From assembly GCF_029223255.1 (NCBI RefSeq), contig NZ_JARHUC010000001.1, positions 124,001 through 188,000 of the forward strand: a stretch of DNA of 64,000 bases, written 5' to 3'. The position numbers and the translations under genes are program-made. Below, piece after piece: positions 37,344 to 46,800 of this stretch. Source of the stretch: Albimonas marina. Lineage in GTDB: Bacteria; Pseudomonadota; Alphaproteobacteria; Rhodobacterales; Rhodobacteraceae. How positions within the stretch are numbered: the first letter of the stretch is position 1; the number at the start of each line of letters is the position of its first letter. The notes under the pieces were generated by a model, which did no database searches, had not been told where the DNA came from, and saw nothing but the letters and a program-made list of their open reading frames with translations.

Positions 37344-38297
37344 TCAGCGCGTCTGGGCGGCGCGCCGGGCCTCGACGGCCTCCCAGAACTTCGCGGCGAT
37401 GTTGACGCCGTCGAAGCGCTCCAGCTCCTGCATGCCGGTGGGGGAGGTGACGTTGATCTCGGTCAGCTTGCCGCCGATCACGTCGATGCCCACGAAGAGC
37501 TGCCCCCGCTCGCGCAGGGTCGGGCCGATGCGGCGGGCGATCTCGAGGTCGGCGTCGTCGAGCGCGCATTTCTCCGCCCGGCCGCCGACGTGCATGTTCG
37601 AGCGGGTCTCGCCCTTCTGGGGCACGCGGTTGATCACGCCGACGGCCTCGCCCTCGATCAGGATCACGCGCTTGTCGCCCTTCTCGACCGCCGGCAGGAA
37701 GGCCTGGGCGATCAGCGGCTCGCGGTTGATGCCGCAGAACAGCTCGTGCAGCGAGGCGAGGTTGCGGTCCGACTGCGGCAGGCGGAACACCCCCGCGCCG
37801 CCGTTGCCGTAGAGCGGCTTGAGGATGATCTCGCCGTGCCGCTCCTTGAAGGCGCGCAGGTCGGAGAGGCTGCGGGCGATCATCGTGGCGGGCGAGAGGT
37901 CGGCGAAGTCGAGGACCAGCAGCTTCTCGGGGCAGTTGCGCACCCAGAACGGGTCGTTGATCACCAGCGCCGAGCCCTTCAGCCGCTCGAGCATGTGGGT
38001 GTTGGTGACGTAGGACATGTCGAAGGGCGGATCCTGGCGGAGCAGGACCACGTCGAGGGTGGAGAGGTCGACGGTGCGCGCCTCGCCCAGCTCGAAGTGA
38101 TTCCCACGCTCGCGGCGCACCTTCAGGGGCCAGCCGGTGGCGGTCACCCGGCCCTCGTCCCAGGCGAGACGGTCGGGGGTGTAGAAGAAAAGCTCGTGGC
38201 CGCGGGCCTGCGCCTCCTCCGCCATGCGGAAGGTGGTGTCCGCGTCGATGTCGACGTTCTGGATCGGATCCATCTGGATCGCCACGGAAAGGCTCAT
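37344..38297 (-). CDS. gshB: Glutathione synthetase
   Basis: ATP-grasp enzyme joining gamma-glutamylcysteine and glycine. The 317-residue length fits the proteobacterial GshB. Motifs: VAIQMDPIQNVDIDADTTFRMA (6-27), LLRQDPPFDMSYVTNTHMLE, the ATP-binding IILKPLYGNGGAGVFRL, and VGIDVIGGKLTEINVTSPTGMQEL near the C-terminus. The ATG at 38297 starts MSLSVAIQ; a TTG six bases further upstream is an alternative. It belongs to the common alphaproteobacterial rsmI-yraN-gshB order on this strand. Confidence 0.95.
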   Translation of the reverse strand: MSLSVAIQMDPIQNVDIDADTTFRMAEEAQARGHELFFYTPDRLAWDEGRVTATGWPLKVRRERGNHFELGEARTVDLSTLDVVLLRQDPPFDMSYVTNTHMLERLKGSALVINDPFWVRNCPEKLLVLDFADLSPATMIARSLSDLRAFKERHGEIILKPLYGNGGAGVFRLPQSDRNLASLHELFCGINREPLIAQAFLPAVEKGDKRVILIEGEAVGVINRVPQKGETRSNMHVGGRAEKCALDDADLEIARRIGPTLRERGQLFVGIDVIGGKLTEINVTSPTGMQELERFDGVNIAAKFWEAVEARRAAQTR

Positions 38298-38463
38298 GCC
38301 CAATGTCTCCCGGCCGGCGCGCGGAGGGTCGCGCGGGCGGGACAGTCGCCCCGGCTCCGGACCGCGTCAAGCGCCCCCGGCGATCGGACGGGGCGGCGCC
38401 CATCGCTTTCGCGCGAGCGGCGGCCGCGGGAAGATCCGGTGCAGAAAGTGCGGGCGCGGCCGG

Positions 38464-38874
38464 TCAGAAGAAGGCGTTCTCGACGATCTCCATGCGGCCG
38501 TGCCGGTCGAAGGCGGCGAGATCGAAGCGCATGTCCGCGCCCGCGGCGCCGGCGCGGTCGAGGAAATGCAGCGCCGCCATCTCCAGCCGGCGCACCTGCG
38601 CGGGGCGCACGGCTTCGCCGGCCTCCAGCAGCGTGCGGCGCGACTTCACCTCGACGAAGGCGTAGGTTCCGTCGCGCACCAGCACCAGGTCGAGCTCCCC
38701 GTTGCCGTGGACGCGGCCGGCGCGCCAGTTGCGCGCGGCGAGCCGCCAGCCCCCCGCGAGATAGCGCCTGAGCGTCCGCTCCTCCGCCGACCGGCCGATG
38801 TGGCCGGCGGTGCGGCCGCGCAGGCGACGGCGGTGGGAGGCGTCTTCGGCGGGCAGGGCGGGAATCGGGTTCAT
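38464..38874 (-). CDS. yraN: YraN/UPF0102 family endonuclease-like protein
   Basis: A 136-residue protein with a PD-(D/E)XK-like nuclease fold. The core is GRSAEERTLRRYLAGGWRLAARNWRAG (27-53), then GELDLVLVRDGTYAFVEVKSRR, containing the E, D and EVK residues of the nuclease-type active site. YraN family members are linked to DNA processing, but the exact role here is not shown. It lies between rsmI and gshB, its usual position in this class. Confidence 0.9.
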   Translation of the reverse strand: MNPIPALPAEDASHRRRLRGRTAGHIGRSAEERTLRRYLAGGWRLAARNWRAGRVHGNGELDLVLVRDGTYAFVEVKSRRTLLEAGEAVRPAQVRRLEMAALHFLDRAGAAGADMRFDLAAFDRHGRMEIVENAFF

Positions 38875-38928
38875 GGCGCGTCTCCGTCGGCTGGGCCCGG
38901 ATTTAGCGCGTGCAGGGTTTCCGAAAGG

Positions 38929-39924
38929 TTAGCGCGACCGCTCCAGCGCCCGGGCGTAGACCTCCTTGCGGGGCAGGCCGGTGGCGGCCTGCACCTCGCG
39001 CACCGCGTCCTTCAGGCTGCCTGTCTCGAGCGCCGCGTCGATCAGGGCGTCGAGCGCCTCGGCGTCCGGGCGGGCGGAGGCGGTCGGCGGGCCGATCACC
39101 AGCACCACCTCGCCGCGGGGGTCGTCCTCCGCGGCCAGGGCGGCGGCAAGCTCGCTCAGCGGCGCGCGGCGCACCTCCTCGAAGCGCTTGGTCAGCTCCC
39201 GGCACAGGGCGGCCTCGCGGTCGGCGCCCAGGACCTCGGCCATGTCGGCCAGGGCGGCCGCCGCGCGGCGGGGGCTTTCGAGGAACACCAGCGTGGCCGC
39301 GATCGGCGCGAGCTCGGCCAGGAAGCTGCGGCGGGCGGAGCTGCGGGGCGGGGGGAAGCCCGCGAACAGGAACCGGTCCGTGGGCAGGCCCGCGAGGCTG
39401 AGGGCGGCGAGCACCGAGCTCGCCCCCGGCGCCGCCGTCACCGGCAGCCCCGCGCGCGCGGCGTCGCGCGCCAGCTTGTAGCCGGGATCCGCGATCAGCG
39501 GGGTGCCCGCGTCCGAGACCAGCGCCACGCTTTCGCCCGCTTCCAGCCGCGAAAGAATCGCAGGGCGCGCCGCGTCGCCGTTGCGGTCGTGGTAGGCCAG
39601 CAGCGGCCGCCCCCGCAGCGGCACGCCGTGGATCTCCATCAGCCGGCGCAGGCTGCGGGTGTCCTCGGCCGCCAGCGCGTCGGCGCGCGAGAGCACGTCG
39701 AGCGCGCGCAGGGTTATGTCGGCGGCGTTTCCGATGGGCGTGGCCACGAGGTGCAGACCGGGCGGAAGCGGCCCGCGCCCGGCGTCCGTCGCGCCCCCCT
39801 GCCGGCCGGTCGAAGCGCCGCCCGGAGCCTCGGCGACGGCCCCGGCGCCGGCGTCCGGGGTTTCGGACGCGACGTCCTCCCGTCGCCGAAGCTTCGCCTT
39901 TCTTGCGCCCGTGTTCGCGCTCAT
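38929..39924 (-). CDS. rsmI: 16S rRNA 2'-O-methyltransferase RsmI
   Basis: Methylates C1402 of 16S rRNA using SAM. The 331-residue protein has an unusual N-terminal extension of about 57 residues, rich in Ala, Gly and Arg, before the domain start LHLVATPIGNAADITLRALDVL. The family motifs AEDTRSLRRLMEIHG, ALVSDAGTPLIADPGYKL and PGASSVLAALSLAGLPTDRF follow. The start used is ATG 39924; a shorter start within the extension is possible. It is divergent from the LppC-like gene. Confidence 0.93.
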   Translation of the reverse strand: MSANTGARKAKLRRREDVASETPDAGAGAVAEAPGGASTGRQGGATDAGRGPLPPGLHLVATPIGNAADITLRALDVLSRADALAAEDTRSLRRLMEIHGVPLRGRPLLAYHDRNGDAARPAILSRLEAGESVALVSDAGTPLIADPGYKLARDAARAGLPVTAAPGASSVLAALSLAGLPTDRFLFAGFPPPRSSARRSFLAELAPIAATLVFLESPRRAAAALADMAEVLGADREAALCRELTKRFEEVRRAPLSELAAALAAEDDPRGEVVLVIGPPTASARPDAEALDALIDAALETGSLKDAVREVQAATGLPRKEVYARALERSR

Positions 39925-39994
39925 AGTTCCTCGCAGACGCTCGGGCCGCCGCCCGTGCGGCGCACCGACGAACGGACCATTGCAGGAGGTGAAC

Positions 39995-41302
39995 ATGGGC
40001 GAGGCGCTTCGCGAGCACAACGCAGGACGCGCAAAGGATGCGCGCGGGCGGACCCGGGTCGAGGCCCCCGCGCGACGGCCGGGCCGCGCCGGCGCGACGC
40101 TGGCGAGGGCCTTCGTGCTGACCGCCGCCGCGGCGCTGGCCGCCTGCAGCTCGAACTCCGACCGCGGCGCCTCGGCGCCCCGCGCGCCCTCGCAGACCGC
40201 CCAGGCGCCCTCCGGGCCGCAGCCGGGCGCGGGCGGGCAGGTCACCCTTTCGGGCCCCGCCCGCGTGGCGCTGCTGCTGCCCCTGACCGCGCCCGACGGA
40301 GGCGCCGCGGCGGCCGCGCGCGACATCGAGGCCGCCGCCCGCCTCGCCCTCGCCGAGGGCGCGGCCGAGGCGATCGCGCTCGACGTCCGCGACACCGCCG
40401 GCGACGCCGCCACCGCCGCCACGGCCGCGCGGGCCGCAGCCGCCGCGGGCGACGCGCTGGTGCTCGGCCCGCTCTACGGCGCCAACGCCGACGCGGTGGG
40501 CGAGGCCGTGGCCCCGGCCGGGCTGAACGTGCTGGCCTTCTCCAACACCCCCTCGGCGGGGGGCGGCAACGTCTGGGTCGCGGGGCTGCTCGCCTCCTCC
40601 GAGGCGGACCGGATCCTGTCGCACGCGGCGGACAAGGGCTGGACGGGCGTCGGCCTCTACTACCCCGAGTCGCCCCTGGGCCGCGTCGCCCGCTCCGCCG
40701 CCGAGGAGGCCGCCGGCCGCCATGGCGTCGCGCTGAGCCCGATCATGCCCTACCCGCGCAGCTTCGAAGGCATCCAGAGCACCTCGGAGGCCTACAAGGC
40801 CGCCTTCGACGGCTCCGGCGCCACCACCGTGCTGCTGGTCGACGAAGGCCAGGGCCTGCAGGCCGCGGCCTCGTTCATGCGCTATCACTCGATCGGCACC
40901 CGCGCCCCGCTGCTGGGCCTGGGCGGCATGGCCGACCGCGAGCTGCAGAAGGACAGCTCGCTGTCGAACGCGCTCTACGCCGGGCTCGACCCGCAGGCGA
41001 TGGCGGACTTCTCCGCGCGCTTCCAGGCCGCCTACGGCCGGGCGCCGGGCCGCTTCGCCTGGCTGGGCTACGACGCCGTCGCCGCCGCCGCGCAGATGAT
41101 GCGCGCCGGGCGCGCCTCGGGCGACGACCGGCCCTTCGGCGTCGAGGAGATCACCGATCCCGGCGGGTTCCGCGGCCTGGGCGGCCCGTGGAAGCTGACC
41201 CGGGACGGCGGCAACATGCGCGCTCTCGCCGTGTTGACGCCGACGGCGTCCGGCCCGCAGGTGGTGGGACCCGCGACGATGCCTTCCGCGCCCGGTTCCT
41301 GA
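39995..41302 (+). CDS. LppC-like penicillin-binding protein activator (lipoprotein)
   Basis: A 435-residue lipoprotein with a periplasmic-binding-protein fold, related to LpoA/LppC activators of penicillin-binding protein 1A. The N-terminal 38 residues precede a hydrophobic segment and the lipobox LAAC with C51, so the signal sequence is unusually long before the core. The binding-protein domain (about 86-425) includes RVALLLPLTAPDGG, VLGPLYGANADAV and FSNTPSAGGGNVWVAGL. The ATG at 39995 is supported by a perfect AGGAGGT about 6 nt upstream. glnD follows after 9 bp. Confidence 0.85.
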   Translation: MGEALREHNAGRAKDARGRTRVEAPARRPGRAGATLARAFVLTAAAALAACSSNSDRGASAPRAPSQTAQAPSGPQPGAGGQVTLSGPARVALLLPLTAPDGGAAAAARDIEAAARLALAEGAAEAIALDVRDTAGDAATAATAARAAAAAGDALVLGPLYGANADAVGEAVAPAGLNVLAFSNTPSAGGGNVWVAGLLASSEADRILSHAADKGWTGVGLYYPESPLGRVARSAAEEAAGRHGVALSPIMPYPRSFEGIQSTSEAYKAAFDGSGATTVLLVDEGQGLQAAASFMRYHSIGTRAPLLGLGGMADRELQKDSSLSNALYAGLDPQAMADFSARFQAAYGRAPGRFAWLGYDAVAAAAQMMRAGRASGDDRPFGVEEITDPGGFRGLGGPWKLTRDGGNMRALAVLTPTASGPQVVGPATMPSAPGS

Positions 41303-41311
41303 CGAGAGATC

Positions 41312-44215
41312 ATGGCCCCAAGAAAACCCGCCCCTCAGCCCGCAGCCGTCCCCAGGGCGGCGGCCGCCCGCGGCGCCACGCGCGTCCGCATGGCGCCGCC
41401 TTCGCCGGAGGACGAGGGCGACGGGGCGGGGGGCCTTCTGGTCCGTCCCGCCGCCGAGATCCTGGATCCGGCGGCGGTTCTCGTCCGGCTGAGCGAGGTC
41501 GCCGCCGCGGCCCAGGCCGAGGGGCTCGGCCGCGACGGGATCCGCGCCGCCTGCGCGGAGCCGCTGCGCGAGGCGCTCGACGCCGGCCACGACGCGATCC
41601 GCGAGGCGCTGGAGGCCCATCCCTGGTCGGGCGCCTCGGCCTCCCGCTCGATCGCCTGGCTGACCGACGAGGTCGTGCGCCTGGCGCTGGAGGTCGGGCT
41701 GCGCTGGCTGCACCCCAACCCCAACCCCACCTCGGGCGAGCGGCTGGCGGTGATGGCGGTCGGCGGCTACGGCCGCTTCGAGATGGCGCCCTACTCGGAC
41801 GTCGACCTCCTGTTCCTGACCCACTGGAAGCAGACGCCCTGGGTCGAGTCCCTCGTGGAATCCGTCCTCTACCTGCTGTGGGACCTGCGGATGAAGGTCG
41901 GCCACTCGACCCGCACCGCCGACGACTGCCTGCGCCTGGGCAAGTCCGACATCACCATCCGCACCGCCCTGCTGGAGCAGCGCTTCATCTCCGGCGACCG
42001 CCAGCTGGCCGACGACCTGCAGGACCGGCTGTGGGACGAACTCTTCTCCCGCACCGGGCCGGAGTTCGTGGAGGCGAAGCTGGACGAGCGCGCCACCCGC
42101 CACCAGCGGCACGGCGGCTCCCGCTACGTGGTCGAGCCGAACGTGAAGGAGGGCAAGGGCGGCCTGCGCGACCTGCAGACCCTTTGGTGGATCGCCAAGT
42201 ACCTCTACCACGCCCGCTCGCCCTCGGACCTGGTGGAGAAGGGCGTGTTCTCCCCCGACGAGGTCGCGGTCTTCTCCGAGGCCGAGGCCTTCCTGTGGAC
42301 GGTGCGCTGCCACCTCCACTACCTCTCGGGCCGCGCGAACGAGCAGCTGAGCTTCGACATGCAGGTCGAGGTGGCCCGCCGCCTGACCTTCGAGGACCGC
42401 CCCGGCCAGTCGGCGGTCGAACGCTTCATGCAGCGCTATTTCCAGCACGCCACCGCGGTGGGGGAGCTGACCCGCGTGTTCCTGGCCGCGCTGGAGGCGC
42501 GCCACGTCAAGAAGCGGCCCAGCCTGGGCGGCATCGTGCGCGCCTTCCGCGGGGCGGGGGGGCGCTTCTCGACCGGGCCGTTCGAGCTTCTGGACGGGCG
42601 CATCACCATGCCGGACGAGAGCGTGATCGTGGACGATCCGCTCAACATCCTGCGCATCTTCGACGAGGGGCTGCGGACCGGCGCGCTGATCCATCCCAAC
42701 GCCATGCGGATGATCGCGGCCAACCTCGACCTGATCGACGACGAGATGCGCGCGAACCCGATCGCCAACCGCATCTTCCTGCACATGCTGGTGGACAGCG
42801 GCGACCCGGAGCGGGCGCTGCGCCGGATGAACGAGCTGGGCGTGCTGGGCGCCTTCATCCCCGCCTGGGGCCGCATCCACGCGATGATGCAGTTCAACAT
42901 GTATCATCACTACACGGTCGACGAGCACACGATCCGCGCCGTCTCGATCCTCAACGGGATCGAGCGGGGCAAGCTGATCGAGGATCTGCCCGTCGCCTCG
43001 GGCATCCTGGAACAGGGGGTGGACCGCACCTCGCTCTACGTGGCCCTGCTGCTGCACGACATCGGCAAGGGGCAGGAGCGCGACCACTCCGAGGTCGGAG
43101 AGGAGATCGCGCGGGAGGTCTGCCCGAGGCTCGGCCTCGATGACGCGCAGACCGACACCGTCTGCTGGCTGATCCGCCATCACCTGCTGATGTCGGACGT
43201 GGCGCAGAAGCGCGACATCTCCGATCCCGTGACCGTGCGCGCCTTCGCGGACGAGGTTCGCACCCCCTCCCGCCTGAACCTGCTGCTGGTGCTGACGGCC
43301 TGCGATATCATGGCCGTCGGCCCGGGCGTGTGGAACAACTGGAAGGCGCAGCTGCTGCGCACCCTGCACCGCCGCACGCGCGAGGCGCTGACCGGGGGCG
43401 CGGGGGGCATCTCGGGCGTCGACCGCCTGCGCGAGGCGCAGGAGGCGCTGCGCGCGGCGCTGGTCGAGGACGGCTGGACCGAGGCCGAGATCGAGGCGGA
43501 GATCGACCGCCACTACGCCCCGTTCTTCCTGTCCACGACCACCGAGACCCAGCGCATCTTCGCGCGCCTGGCACGGGAGTGCGGCTCGGACGACTCCGCC
43601 ATCGGCGCCGACTTCACCCAGGACGAGAGCCGCGACGCCACCCGCGTCTGCTTCCACCTGGCCGACCACCCGGGCCTGTTCTCGCGCCTCGCCGGGGCGC
43701 TGGCGCTGGCGGGCGCGGACGTGAAGGACGCGCGGATCACCACCACCTCGGACGGCTACGCGCATTCGGTGTTCTGGATCCAGGACGGCGACGGCTCGAC
43801 CTACGAGACGGCGCGGCTGGATCGCCTGCGCACCATGGTCCGCCGCTCCCTGATGGGCGAGGTGGTGGCGCGCGAGGCGCTGAAGCCCAAGCGCAAGGTC
43901 AAGAAGCGCGAGAGCAAGTTCAAGGTCGCGACCCACGTGACCTTCGACAACCACTCGTCCGACATCTACACGGTGATCGAGGTCGACACCCGCGACCGCG
44001 TGGGGCTGCTCTACGACCTGACGCGGGCGCTGGCCTCGGCCAACATCTCGATCCACTCCGCGATCATCGCGACCTACGGCGAGCAGGCGGTGGACGTGTT
44101 CTACGTCAAGGACCTGTTCGGTCTGAAGATCACCTCGGCGAGCAAGATGAAGACCATCGAAACCCGTCTGCGCGCCGCCATCGAGGCCGCCGCGCCCGAC
44201 GACGGCGAAGGCTGA
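41312..44215 (+). CDS. glnD: Bifunctional [protein-PII] uridylyltransferase / uridylyl-removing enzyme
   Basis: The nitrogen sensor that uridylylates PII when glutamine is low and reverses this when it is high. The 967-residue protein has the nucleotidyltransferase motif VGGYGRFEMAPYSDVDLLF (150-168, D163 and D165), the HD hydrolase domain with LLLHDIGKGQERDHSEVG around 578-595, and two C-terminal ACT domains (about 780 and 890) for glutamine sensing. It is placed between the LppC-like gene and murJ, with 3 bp before murJ, so all three may be cotranscribed. Confidence 0.96.
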   Translation: MAPRKPAPQPAAVPRAAAARGATRVRMAPPSPEDEGDGAGGLLVRPAAEILDPAAVLVRLSEVAAAAQAEGLGRDGIRAACAEPLREALDAGHDAIREALEAHPWSGASASRSIAWLTDEVVRLALEVGLRWLHPNPNPTSGERLAVMAVGGYGRFEMAPYSDVDLLFLTHWKQTPWVESLVESVLYLLWDLRMKVGHSTRTADDCLRLGKSDITIRTALLEQRFISGDRQLADDLQDRLWDELFSRTGPEFVEAKLDERATRHQRHGGSRYVVEPNVKEGKGGLRDLQTLWWIAKYLYHARSPSDLVEKGVFSPDEVAVFSEAEAFLWTVRCHLHYLSGRANEQLSFDMQVEVARRLTFEDRPGQSAVERFMQRYFQHATAVGELTRVFLAALEARHVKKRPSLGGIVRAFRGAGGRFSTGPFELLDGRITMPDESVIVDDPLNILRIFDEGLRTGALIHPNAMRMIAANLDLIDDEMRANPIANRIFLHMLVDSGDPERALRRMNELGVLGAFIPAWGRIHAMMQFNMYHHYTVDEHTIRAVSILNGIERGKLIEDLPVASGILEQGVDRTSLYVALLLHDIGKGQERDHSEVGEEIAREVCPRLGLDDAQTDTVCWLIRHHLLMSDVAQKRDISDPVTVRAFADEVRTPSRLNLLLVLTACDIMAVGPGVWNNWKAQLLRTLHRRTREALTGGAGGISGVDRLREAQEALRAALVEDGWTEAEIEAEIDRHYAPFFLSTTTETQRIFARLARECGSDDSAIGADFTQDESRDATRVCFHLADHPGLFSRLAGALALAGADVKDARITTTSDGYAHSVFWIQDGDGSTYETARLDRLRTMVRRSLMGEVVAREALKPKRKVKKRESKFKVATHVTFDNHSSDIYTVIEVDTRDRVGLLYDLTRALASANISIHSAIIATYGEQAVDVFYVKDLFGLKITSASKMKTIETRLRAAIEAAAPDDGEG

Positions 44216-44218
44216 TCC

Positions 44219-45970
44219 ATGACCGATCCGCGCGACGAGGACGCCGCCAAGGCGGCGTCCTCCGCCCCCGAGTCCGTCGCCGAGTCCGCTCCCGGCTCCG
44301 CCGCCTCGACCGCGCCCGGCGCCGAAGGCGCGGACCCGGCCGAAGGCCGGCCCGCGGCCCCGGCGGGCGCGAAGCGCCCCGCCTCCCGCCTGATGCGCAG
44401 CTTCGCGACCGTGGGCGGCTGGACGATGGCGAGCCGCATCCTGGGCCTGGTGCGCGACGTGATGATCGCCGCGGCGCTCGGCGCCGGCCCCGCGGCCGAG
44501 GCCTTCGTGGCCGCCTTCACCCTGCCCAACCTGTTCCGGCGCTTCTTCGCCGAGGGCGCCTTCAACACCGCCTTCATCCCCATGTTCGCCCGCCGCTACG
44601 AGAGCGAGGGCGCGCAGGCCGCGCGGGACTTCGCCGAGCAGGCGATGGCCGCCCTGACCACGGCGCTGCTGCTGGTCACGGCGCTCGCGCAGGTGACGAT
44701 GCCGTTCCTGGTCTTCGCCCTCGCCTCCGGCTTCGCCGAGGACCAGCGCTTCGACCTGACGGTCGAATACGGGCGCATCACCTTCCCCTACATCCTGTTC
44801 ATCTCGCTGGCGGCGCTGTTCTCGGGCGTGCTGAACTCGGTCGGCCGCTTCGCCGCCGCCGCCGCCGCGCCGACGCTGCTGAACGTGATCCTGATCGGCG
44901 CCATGTTCGGCGCCCAGGCCGGCTGGCTGGAGGGGCTGGAGGGCCCGAACGACCCGCCGGGCTACGCCGAGGGGCTCTGCGCCTCCTGGGGCGCGGCGCT
45001 GGCGGGGGTGGCGCAGCTGGCGCTCGTCTGGCGCGCCGCGGCGCGCGCCGGGATGCCCCTGCGCCTGCGCCTGCCCCGCCTGACCCCCGAGGTGAAGCGG
45101 CTGGCGATCATCGCCTTTCCCGCCGCCCTCGCCGGCGGGGTCATGCAGATCAACCTGGTGGTGGGCCGGCAGGTCGCCTCGTTCTTCGACGGGGCGGTGG
45201 CCTGGCTCTACTACGCCGACCGCCTCTACCAGCTTCCGCTGGGGGTGATCGGGGTGGCGATCGGCGTGGTGCTGCTGCCCGAGCTCTCGCGCCGCCTGTC
45301 CGCGGGCGACGAGACCGGCGCGCGCGAGGCGATGGGCCGCTCGACCGAATTCGCGCTCGCCCTGACCCTGCCCGCCACCGCCGCGCTGGTGGCGGTGCCG
45401 TGGCCGCTCGCCTCGGTCCTCTTCGGGCGCGGCGCGTTCGAGGCCGAGGACGTCGCGGCCACCGCGCTGGCGGTCGCGATCTACGGCGCGGGCCTGCCGG
45501 CCTTCGTGCTGCAGAAGATCGCCCAGCCGATGTTCTTCGCGCGCGAGGACACGCAGACGCCGTTCCGCTACGCCCTGGTCGGGCTGGGGGTGAACGCGGC
45601 CTTCGCCATCGGCCTCGCGCCGGTGATCGGCTTCGCATCGGCGGCGCTGGCGACCACGCTGGCGGCCTGGGCGAACTTCTTCCTGCTGTGGCGCGGCGCC
45701 CGCCTGCGCTTCGGCGAGGAGGCCCGCCCCGACGCCCGCCTGCGCAAGCGCGCGCCGCGGATCCTCGTCGCCTCGGTCCTGATGGGTCTCGCCTGCTGGG
45801 GCCTGGCCGAGGGGCTGGCCCCCTGGCTGGAGGCGCCGGGCCTGCGCTACCTCGCGCTCGCCGTGCTGGTGGTCGGTGGGATCGTGGTCTACGCGGCCGC
45901 GGCGATCGGGCTGAAGGGCGTGGTCGTGGGCGACCTGAAGGCCGCCATGCGCCGGGGCGGAAAACGCTGA
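44219..45970 (+). CDS. murJ: Lipid II flippase MurJ
   Basis: The 583-residue flippase of the MOP superfamily that moves lipid II across the inner membrane for peptidoglycan synthesis. After an Ala/Pro/Ser-rich cytoplasmic N-terminus of about 55 residues come the conserved RLMRSFATVGGWTMASRILGLVRDVMIAAALGAG and AFTLPNLFRRFFAEGAFNTAFIPMF. About 14 TM helices follow. MurJ is usually about 510 residues, so the N-terminal tail accounts for most of the excess. The start at 44219 lies 3 nt after the glnD stop. Confidence 0.95.
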   Translation: MTDPRDEDAAKAASSAPESVAESAPGSAASTAPGAEGADPAEGRPAAPAGAKRPASRLMRSFATVGGWTMASRILGLVRDVMIAAALGAGPAAEAFVAAFTLPNLFRRFFAEGAFNTAFIPMFARRYESEGAQAARDFAEQAMAALTTALLLVTALAQVTMPFLVFALASGFAEDQRFDLTVEYGRITFPYILFISLAALFSGVLNSVGRFAAAAAAPTLLNVILIGAMFGAQAGWLEGLEGPNDPPGYAEGLCASWGAALAGVAQLALVWRAAARAGMPLRLRLPRLTPEVKRLAIIAFPAALAGGVMQINLVVGRQVASFFDGAVAWLYYADRLYQLPLGVIGVAIGVVLLPELSRRLSAGDETGAREAMGRSTEFALALTLPATAALVAVPWPLASVLFGRGAFEAEDVAATALAVAIYGAGLPAFVLQKIAQPMFFAREDTQTPFRYALVGLGVNAAFAIGLAPVIGFASAALATTLAAWANFFLLWRGARLRFGEEARPDARLRKRAPRILVASVLMGLACWGLAEGLAPWLEAPGLRYLALAVLVVGGIVVYAAAAIGLKGVVVGDLKAAMRRGGKR

Positions 45971-46029
45971 GGCCGCGGGGGCCGGCGCCCGGCCTCGCCG
46001 GGCCCGGGACCGCCCCGGGCCGCGCGCCC

Positions 46030-46680
46030 TCAGGCCTTGGGCACCACGATCCAGGCCGCGACCCAGCCGGCGAGGAAGCCGCCCAGGTGGGTCTGCCAGG
46101 CGAGCATCCCGCCCATCGCCACCGCCAGGATCACGTTGATCAGCACCAGCGCCCCGATCGAGCCCAGGAAGGCCCGCATCGAGCCGCTGCCCGGCCGGCG
46201 GGTGATGAAAGCGAACTCGGCGTATTTCAGCACCCCGATCAGCCCGAACACCACGCCCGAGGCGCCCACCATCGGCGCGTCCGCATGGGACAAGAGCCCG
46301 TAGCCGAGCGAGCCGCCCACCGCCGTCGCCACGAAGAACGCAAGGTAAAGCGGCACGCCGAAGATCCTGAGCACCAGCAGGCTCAGCCCCAGGAAGGCGG
46401 CGGTGTTCATCGCCAGGTGCGCCATCCCCCCGTGCAGGAAGGCGTAGCTCAGGAAGCTCCACCACAGCCGGGGCGGCGTGGGCTGGCCCGCCAGCAGCCG
46501 GTCGAACCAGGGATCGAAGAACGAGAACAGGGCGTAGCCCTCGAAGCGCAGGTTCGGCGCCAGCAGCCCGAAATCGGAGAGCTGGAAGACCAGCTCGATC
46601 ACGATGAAGACCGCGGCGAAGGCGAAGGCCACCTGCCGGTGGATCTGCAGGACCGGCGGCAACGGGGGAAACTGGAACAT
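46030..46680 (-). CDS. Rhomboid family intramembrane serine protease
   Basis: A 216-residue polytopic protease. The catalytic serine S141 is in VGASGVVFG (GxSG), the catalytic His is H198 in QTHLGGFLAGW, and the HGGMAHLAMNT segment (83-93) supplies the oxyanion-side residues. About six TM helices are predicted. Substrates are unknown. The ATG at 46680 has AGAGGT about 4 nt upstream. It converges on murJ and is divergent from trpS. Confidence 0.92.
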   Translation of the reverse strand: MFQFPPLPPVLQIHRQVAFAFAAVFIVIELVFQLSDFGLLAPNLRFEGYALFSFFDPWFDRLLAGQPTPPRLWWSFLSYAFLHGGMAHLAMNTAAFLGLSLLVLRIFGVPLYLAFFVATAVGGSLGYGLLSHADAPMVGASGVVFGLIGVLKYAEFAFITRRPGSGSMRAFLGSIGALVLINVILAVAMGGMLAWQTHLGGFLAGWVAAWIVVPKA

Positions 46681-46800
46681 CTGACCTCTTCACTCGGGCG
46701 GCGCGGCGAACCTGCGCGACGCACGCGCCCGCCCGGGCGTCTTGACCCTTTCCCGTCGCCGGCCGCATAAGGCCCGCGCCGCCGCAGGAGGACAGCAGAT

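Noticed and set aside
38903-46768. A 2621-codon open frame on the minus strand
   Set aside because: It runs antisense to the LppC-like gene, glnD and murJ and is a product of very high GC content, which removes stop codons. Its sequence is low-complexity and has no domains.
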